This document shows positions 59,514 to 64,000 of a stretch of 64,000 nt of DNA, one piece after another (position 1 is the stretch's first letter; the number at the start of each line of letters is the position of its first letter). The translations under genes and the position numbers were made by a program. Below the pieces are notes generated by a model. That model was not told the origin of the DNA, did not search any database, and saw only the letters and a program-made list of their open reading frames with translations. The stretch is from Nostoc foliaceum FACHB-393 (GTDB lineage: Bacteria; Cyanobacteriota; Cyanobacteriia; Cyanobacteriales; Nostocaceae): the NCBI RefSeq assembly GCF_014698505.1, contig NZ_JACJTD010000032.1:1-64000 (forward strand), written 5' to 3'.

Positions 59514-60287
59514 CTAAAAGTTATTTCTCATTTCCCGTATCCGCGCAAAGGTTTGGACTGCATCGCTACTTTTAACAGTTAATTGTAATGATTGCTGATC
59601 CCAACGTAAAAAGGGATTAGTTTGCTTCTCCACTCCTAGCAGCGAGGGGATTGTAGCTTCTCCTCGACTACGGTAAGCTTTTACTTCATTAAAACGTCTT
59701 TGTAAGTCGGCGTTGCCGCCATCCACGGTTAGGGCAAATTGCAGATTTTTTAAGGTGTATTCGTGGGCGCACCAGACGCGTGTATCATCGGGTAGAGAGC
59801 GCAGTTTGCTTAAAGAGTTCACCATTTGGCTAGGTGTTCCTTCAAACAAGCGACCGCAACCGCCAGAAAATAAGGTATCGCCGCAAAATAAATCGCCTGT
59901 CTCACCAGCTTTTTCGGGAGGAAAGTAGTAAACGATGTGAGCGCGGGTATGTCCGGGAACGAAGACAACCTCAGCTATGCGGTCTGCAAACTGGACGCGA
60001 TCGCCTTGTTGCAAAAACACCTGTTGTCCGGGAATTCTACCACGATCCTCAGCTCCTCCATAAACTATCAGTTGGGGGAATTGTTCTATTAGTTGCTTAT
60101 TACCACCCACATGATCGTTATGGTGGTGCGTGTTAAAAATTGCTACTAACTCAGCTTTTAATTCTGCCAGTTTCTTTAATACTGGTTGAGACTCCGCTGG
60201 ATCGACAACAGCGGCGATATTTTGTTTGTCATCATGCAACAAGAATATATAGTTGTCTGAGAGTGCTTCCAGACGGATTACCTGCAT
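59514..60287 (-). CDS. gloB: Hydroxyacylglutathione hydrolase (glyoxalase II)
   Basis: 257 residues with the MBL-fold metal motif intact in IFNTHHHNDHVGGNKQLIEQ (HxHxDH). Other blocks are VPGHTRAHIVYYF, LFCGDTLFSGGCGRLFEGTP and WCAHEYTLKNLQFAL. It hydrolyses S-lactoylglutathione to lactate and glutathione, the second step of methylglyoxal detoxification. The N-terminus MQVIRLEALSDNYIFLLHDD is canonical. The metal site contrasts with the degenerate MBL protein at 26665-27567. Confidence 0.93.
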   Translation of the reverse strand: MQVIRLEALSDNYIFLLHDDKQNIAAVVDPAESQPVLKKLAELKAELVAIFNTHHHNDHVGGNKQLIEQFPQLIVYGGAEDRGRIPGQQVFLQQGDRVQFADRIAEVVFVPGHTRAHIVYYFPPEKAGETGDLFCGDTLFSGGCGRLFEGTPSQMVNSLSKLRSLPDDTRVWCAHEYTLKNLQFALTVDGGNADLQRRFNEVKAYRSRGEATIPSLLGVEKQTNPFLRWDQQSLQLTVKSSDAVQTFARIREMRNNF

Positions 60288-60697
60288 TACCTGTGCCTCC
60301 CTTACAACATAATAAATTTTTTGTATTGAGTAGCAATCTTACATTCCAGTGAATAATCATGCTACCTCCACAAGCTATATCAAGTGTTCATACTTTGTTT
60401 ATTATAGCTATATTGCAGTATTAACCATGATATTACACAACCGTGCTTACACGGTAATTATACTTAAATCAAGTCAACTTCAGATGAATTTATCAGTGAA
60501 TTTTCTCTGGGAATAGCTACAAATACAAAGTTAAATTAATTTTATTATTTATTTACTTAAAAATAAGAAATTGTTAAGTTTATATTTTGCTTATCTCTAC
60601 TCTATCAGATTTGGCTATAACTCAAACTAGAGTAAGATTTTATGAAAATAAATATAAATCTAATTTCCAAAGTAAACAACAATTGTTATTTTAATTT
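60288..60697. other. Intergenic, AT-rich, divergent promoters
   Basis: About 410 bp between gloB and the glycosyltransferase run. Both neighbours are transcribed away from it, so two promoters are expected. No open frame, repeat or notable hairpin was seen. Confidence 0.5.
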
Positions 60698-61540
60698 ATG
60701 TCAACACAAACTAAAGGATTTATTACAATTTTAACTGGGCTTTACTCTTTTCAAGATTGTATTCATTTTTTAGCCGCAGTTAGGAAGTTTCATCAAGAGC
60801 CAATTATTATTTTAATTGACCAAGTTCCAATAATTCTTTATCCATTGCTTAAGGCATTCAAAAATGTAATTTTAAAGCCAGCACCTGCAAATGAAAATAC
60901 TGTTTTAGCATCACGGCAAGCTAAGTTAGCTCTATATGCGGCTTCTGAATTTGATAAAACGATTTATCTAGATTCAGATATTTGTTTACTTTCGGATATC
61001 AATGATGTATTTGATTATTTAGATGAATATGACTTTTTGCTAACTGAAGATGTACAACCTTCTATTGTCAAGGCTACAAACTTATTACGTGGTAAACAAG
61101 AAGACCTTTTGCCAAATGTTTTGCCAATTTTGCAATCAGTAGGGTTACCATTACAAGAAGATAGTGTGCAGTATAATGGCGGTTTTATGGCTTTTCGGAA
61201 AACAGAAGTAACCAAGATATTTTTTGAAGAATTTCAACGTTATTTTGAGATTGTCAAAAATAACCAAGAGAAATTACTCTTAAAAGATCAAGGAGCTTTT
61301 GCTTCTGCGATCGCATCTGTACGCCCTCACATGAAAATACTGCCACCTACTTATAATTATCTCAGTAAGTGGCAGGATGCTTATAATATTCAGGATCAAA
61401 TTAAAGTCCTTCATTGTACTTATCCTTATCGACCTCAGTATGCTAAAAATATTAGTCGTTCCTTATATACAAGAATTTTTGACAGATTTGCTAAAGTATT
61501 TTTACCGAATCAAGTTACAAATCCTTGGCGCACTAAATAA
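60698..61540 (+). CDS. GT-A fold glycosyltransferase (GT8-like)
   Basis: 280 residues. The nucleotide-sugar site is KTIYLDSDICLLSDINDVFD with the metal-binding D-S-D, preceded by VLASRQAKLALYAASEFD. The acceptor region has VQYNGGFMAFRKTEV, a N-G-G motif frequent in GT8-like enzymes, then KDQGAFASAIASVRPHMKIL. The C-terminus has VLHCTYPYRPQYAKN, with the H in the usual position for the second metal ligand. It probably adds a hexose or glucuronic-type sugar to a surface glycan. It is 17 bp ahead of a GT4 gene. Confidence 0.78.
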   Translation: MSTQTKGFITILTGLYSFQDCIHFLAAVRKFHQEPIIILIDQVPIILYPLLKAFKNVILKPAPANENTVLASRQAKLALYAASEFDKTIYLDSDICLLSDINDVFDYLDEYDFLLTEDVQPSIVKATNLLRGKQEDLLPNVLPILQSVGLPLQEDSVQYNGGFMAFRKTEVTKIFFEEFQRYFEIVKNNQEKLLLKDQGAFASAIASVRPHMKILPPTYNYLSKWQDAYNIQDQIKVLHCTYPYRPQYAKNISRSLYTRIFDRFAKVFLPNQVTNPWRTK

Positions 61541-61557
61541 AAATAAGTATAAAAATA

Positions 61558-62721
61558 GTGAAAAATTTTTCCAAGATATCGCTGTTGGTTTCAGATTTAT
61601 CAAGTGCAGCTATTTTGCGTGCATACTTGATAGCAACAGCCCTAAGAAGTTTAGAATATGAAGTTGAAATTATGGGGTTTTTATTTGGAAATAATTTATA
61701 TCGAAATTTACCATCAGAATTAAACGTTTATAATTTGCCGGGTAAAAACTTCCCCGATTTTTTTGGAGAAATTGGTAAAATTATACCCAAAATTAATGGA
61801 GATATAATTTATGCTATAAAACCACAAATAGCTAGTTTTGGAGTTGCCCTACTAAAGAAAATATTTAGCCAAAAACCGTTAATTTTAGACATAGATGATT
61901 GGGAACTAAGTTGGTACGGTGGCGATGACTGGAATTATCGTCCCACACCTAAACAATTAGCTAGGGAATTGTTGAAACCAGATGGCGCACTCAGGAATCC
62001 TTATCATCCTTTGTATGTGAAATGGATGGAAGGTTTGGTAAATAGCGCTGATGCTGTGACGGTGCATACTAAATTTTTGCAGCAGCGTTTTGGCGGTACA
62101 TTTGTTCCCAATGGTAAGGATACTTCTTTATTTGATCCCGCTCGATATGATGCTGAGTCCAGCAGAAATCGTTATGGTTTATCTGAATATCGTATTTTAA
62201 TGTTTCCTGGTGCGCCAAGACCGTATAAAGGTCTAGAAGATGTTCTCATGGCGCTCGATAAAATTAATCAGCCTGACTTAAGACTGGTGATTGTAGGTGG
62301 TAGTCCTTATGATGATTATGATCAGCAACTTCAACAAAAGTGGGGACGCTGGATTATCAAATTACCAAAATATCCAGCTGATGTTATGCCTGATTTAGTA
62401 GCAGCGGCTCACATTGTAGTTGTTCCGCAGCGAGATACCCCAGAAACTCGTGCTCAATTTCCGCTGAAGTTGACAGATGGAATGGCAATGGCTAAACCTG
62501 TATTATCAACACGTGTTGGAGATATTCCTAAAATTTTAGGTGATACTGGTTACTTAGTCGAGCCTGCTTGTCCTGAACAGATTGCTGAACAAATTCAATT
62601 GATTTTTCAAAATTTAGAGTCAGCAAACCAGCAAGGTATCAAAGCAAGAGAAAGATGTGTGGAACACTATAGTATAGAGGCTATGGCTTCTGTGCTCAAG
62701 TCGATAATTGCTCAGTTGTGA
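61558..62721 (+). CDS. Glycosyltransferase family 4 (GT-B fold)
   Basis: 387 residues from a GTG at 61558. The donor-binding half has MFPGAPRPYKGLEDVLMALD, LRLVIVGGSPYDDYDQQL and the conserved glutamate region TRAQFPLKLTDGMAMAKPVL, then STRVGDIPKILGDTGYLVEP. The N-terminal half has LILDIDDWELSWYGGDDW, an unusual D/W-rich acceptor loop. It follows the GT-A gene by 17 bp and precedes an ABC exporter gene. The three together look like a cluster for a surface polysaccharide or glycolipid. Confidence 0.87.
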   Translation: MKNFSKISLLVSDLSSAAILRAYLIATALRSLEYEVEIMGFLFGNNLYRNLPSELNVYNLPGKNFPDFFGEIGKIIPKINGDIIYAIKPQIASFGVALLKKIFSQKPLILDIDDWELSWYGGDDWNYRPTPKQLARELLKPDGALRNPYHPLYVKWMEGLVNSADAVTVHTKFLQQRFGGTFVPNGKDTSLFDPARYDAESSRNRYGLSEYRILMFPGAPRPYKGLEDVLMALDKINQPDLRLVIVGGSPYDDYDQQLQQKWGRWIIKLPKYPADVMPDLVAAAHIVVVPQRDTPETRAQFPLKLTDGMAMAKPVLSTRVGDIPKILGDTGYLVEPACPEQIAEQIQLIFQNLESANQQGIKARERCVEHYSIEAMASVLKSIIAQL

Positions 62722-62940
62722 ATCTTGATTGGGCATTAGGCATTGAAAAAGAGATTTTCATCCCCTTATTGTGCCAAATCGGTTCTAGTATTCTATCTGG
62801 CAAATGGTGTTGTAGGTGTAACTGTGTTTTAACGGAGTTGAGAGATGAAGATTATTTAGTTTGATTTATTTTATGATTAGCTAATTTAGCAACTAATGTG
62901 TGAATTATATTAATAAGTAAAAGTGGCATAAAAATACCCA

Positions 62941-64000
62941 ATGTCTACCAGAAAACTACTACTAAGATTCGCTAAACCCTATCCAGGTTTGATTCTGCTG
63001 ACAATATTGTTAGGATTTTCTGGAGCTTTATTTAATGGGATCAGCACAGCTTTAATTGTGCCAGTGGTTTTAAAAATTGTGGGGCAAGAAGTAGATTTAA
63101 GTACTGCTCCTCCCATTCTAAAAACGATGATATCCCCCTTTGACAATACTCCAGAAGCTTACCGGATAGGAGTCATGGCTGGGGCAATTATATTTACAAT
63201 TATTTTAAAGAATTTAGCTACTTATGCCAGCGCCTTAGCATCGAGTTCTTTAACCCGAAAGCTGACCTCAGATATGCGCGAAACCGGATTAAAACTATTA
63301 CTAGAAATTGATATAGATTATTATGCCAAAACGAAGGTTGGTGATTTAATCAACCGTCTTGGTGGAGAAATTGGCCGGGCTGCAAGTTCTATAGGTAGTA
63401 CAGTCAGGATAGTTATCCTGGGAATAACAATTTTGGTTTTTGTCGGTTTATTGCTGTCAATTTCTTGGCAGTTGACGATTGCTGCTACGCTTTTGCTGTC
63501 GTTAGTGACGTTAGTAAATCAGTATGCCATTTCCCGGTCTAGAAATTTTGGGAAGCAGCTTAGTGAGATGTCTAGGGCATATTCAATTTCTGTACTGGAA
63601 ACCCTGAATGGAATTCGGCTGGTAAAAGCGACGGGAAATGAAGAAAAAGAATATCGACGGATTAAAAAATTAATTCGCGATCGCGAGTTAGCAGATTTCC
63701 AATCTCAGGTTAATTCGGAAGCAATTACACCTCTGAGTGAGGTGATGGGTATTACAGCTTTACTGCTAATTGTAATTTTAAGTAAAACCTTCTTTGCTGA
63801 CCAAGTTTCTTCTCTTTCTACCGTACTTTTAACGTATTTATTAGTCCTGCTGCGAGTGCTGCCATTAATTTCTCAGTTAAATACTATTCGCAGTAACTTT
63901 GCCAGTACCGCCGCTAGTGTGGATGTGACGAATGAGTTTTTAAATCTGCACGATAAGCCATTCATGGAGAAAGGTAAGCTTCCCTACACAAAATTAGAAG
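62941..64000 (+). CDS. ABC exporter (TMD-NBD type), 3' part beyond window
   Basis: From the ATG at 62941 the frame is open for 353 codons to the window edge. It starts MSTRKLLLRFAKPYPGLILL and contains about six membrane segments, for example AGAIIFTIILKNLATYASAL and IVILGITILVFVGLLLSISW. The blocks GDLINRLGGEIGRAASSIGS and ISVLETLNGIRLVKATGNEE are typical of type I exporter membrane domains. The nucleotide-binding domain is expected just beyond 64000. With glycosyltransferases upstream, a lipid-linked sugar or polysaccharide is a likely substrate. Confidence 0.85.
   Translation, partial: MSTRKLLLRFAKPYPGLILLTILLGFSGALFNGISTALIVPVVLKIVGQEVDLSTAPPILKTMISPFDNTPEAYRIGVMAGAIIFTIILKNLATYASALASSSLTRKLTSDMRETGLKLLLEIDIDYYAKTKVGDLINRLGGEIGRAASSIGSTVRIVILGITILVFVGLLLSISWQLTIAATLLLSLVTLVNQYAISRSRNFGKQLSEMSRAYSISVLETLNGIRLVKATGNEEKEYRRIKKLIRDRELADFQSQVNSEAITPLSEVMGITALLLIVILSKTFFADQVSSLSTVLLTYLLVLLRVLPLISQLNTIRSNFASTAASVDVTNEFLNLHDKPFMEKGKLPYTKLE

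Overview
This is about 64 kb of a filamentous, Nostoc-like (Nostocales) cyanobacterial chromosome. The octamer GCGATCGC (HIP1) recurs throughout, 7-bp tandem repeats and dispersed palindromes fill many gaps, and several families are typically cyanobacterial (DUF1995, the TIGR03792 type, phasin-like proteins, pentapeptide proteins). Most intergenic DNA is AT-rich. No tRNA, rRNA or CRISPR array was recognised. All family calls come from reading motifs; no database search was run.

Layout. 0-1 kb: the start of a tnpB gene runs off the left edge, followed by a 597-bp ISAzo13-type mini-element with perfect 21-bp ends, lying against a gene remnant. 1-4 kb: a phospholipase D-like lipoprotein, divergent from a cysteine desulfurase. 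4.3-11.2 kb: a stressosome-type operon (RsbR, RsbS, RsbT, an ATPase-SpoIIE phosphatase fusion, two hybrid histidine kinases). 11.5-15.4 kb: a DUF1995 protein convergent with a large secreted zinc metalloprotease. 16-21.2 kb: two pentapeptide-repeat paralogues, one with a NACHT NTPase and one without, separated by a 21-bp minisatellite. 21.5-25.8 kb: a LOG-family protein, a PBP4-type carboxypeptidase and an HtrA protease.

26-32.3 kb (minus strand): a broken RelE/YafQ toxin with its antitoxin, a metallo-beta-lactamase-fold protein that has lost its metal ligands, panD, ppa, a small membrane protein, a DUF362 protein and an AAA-like protein. 32.5-38.5 kb: a P-type cation ATPase, aspA, pgsA and an LD-carboxypeptidase. 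38.7-45 kb: methyltransferases, glycosyltransferases and a sugar-binding lipoprotein, with a decayed duplicate of the LD-carboxypeptidase start between them. 45.3-49.3 kb: hemE, an SDR protein and a B12-binding radical SAM enzyme. 49.5-56.8 kb: a TPR protein, a DUF711 protein, a 2OG-Fe dioxygenase, sfsA, a fasciclin protein, a 2TM protein, a TIGR03792-type gene with one in-frame stop, and a phasin-like protein. 56.9-60.3 kb: an FKBP isomerase, dnaB, rplI and gloB. 60.7-64 kb: two glycosyltransferases and the start of an ABC exporter, probably a surface-polysaccharide locus continuing to the right.

The segments that most reward a second look are the stressosome operon, the NACHT/pentapeptide pair, the metal-ligand-less MBL protein, and a set of decay events readable at base level: an in-frame internal deletion of a transposase, a frameshifted toxin, a nonsense-mutated small gene and a duplicated gene fragment.
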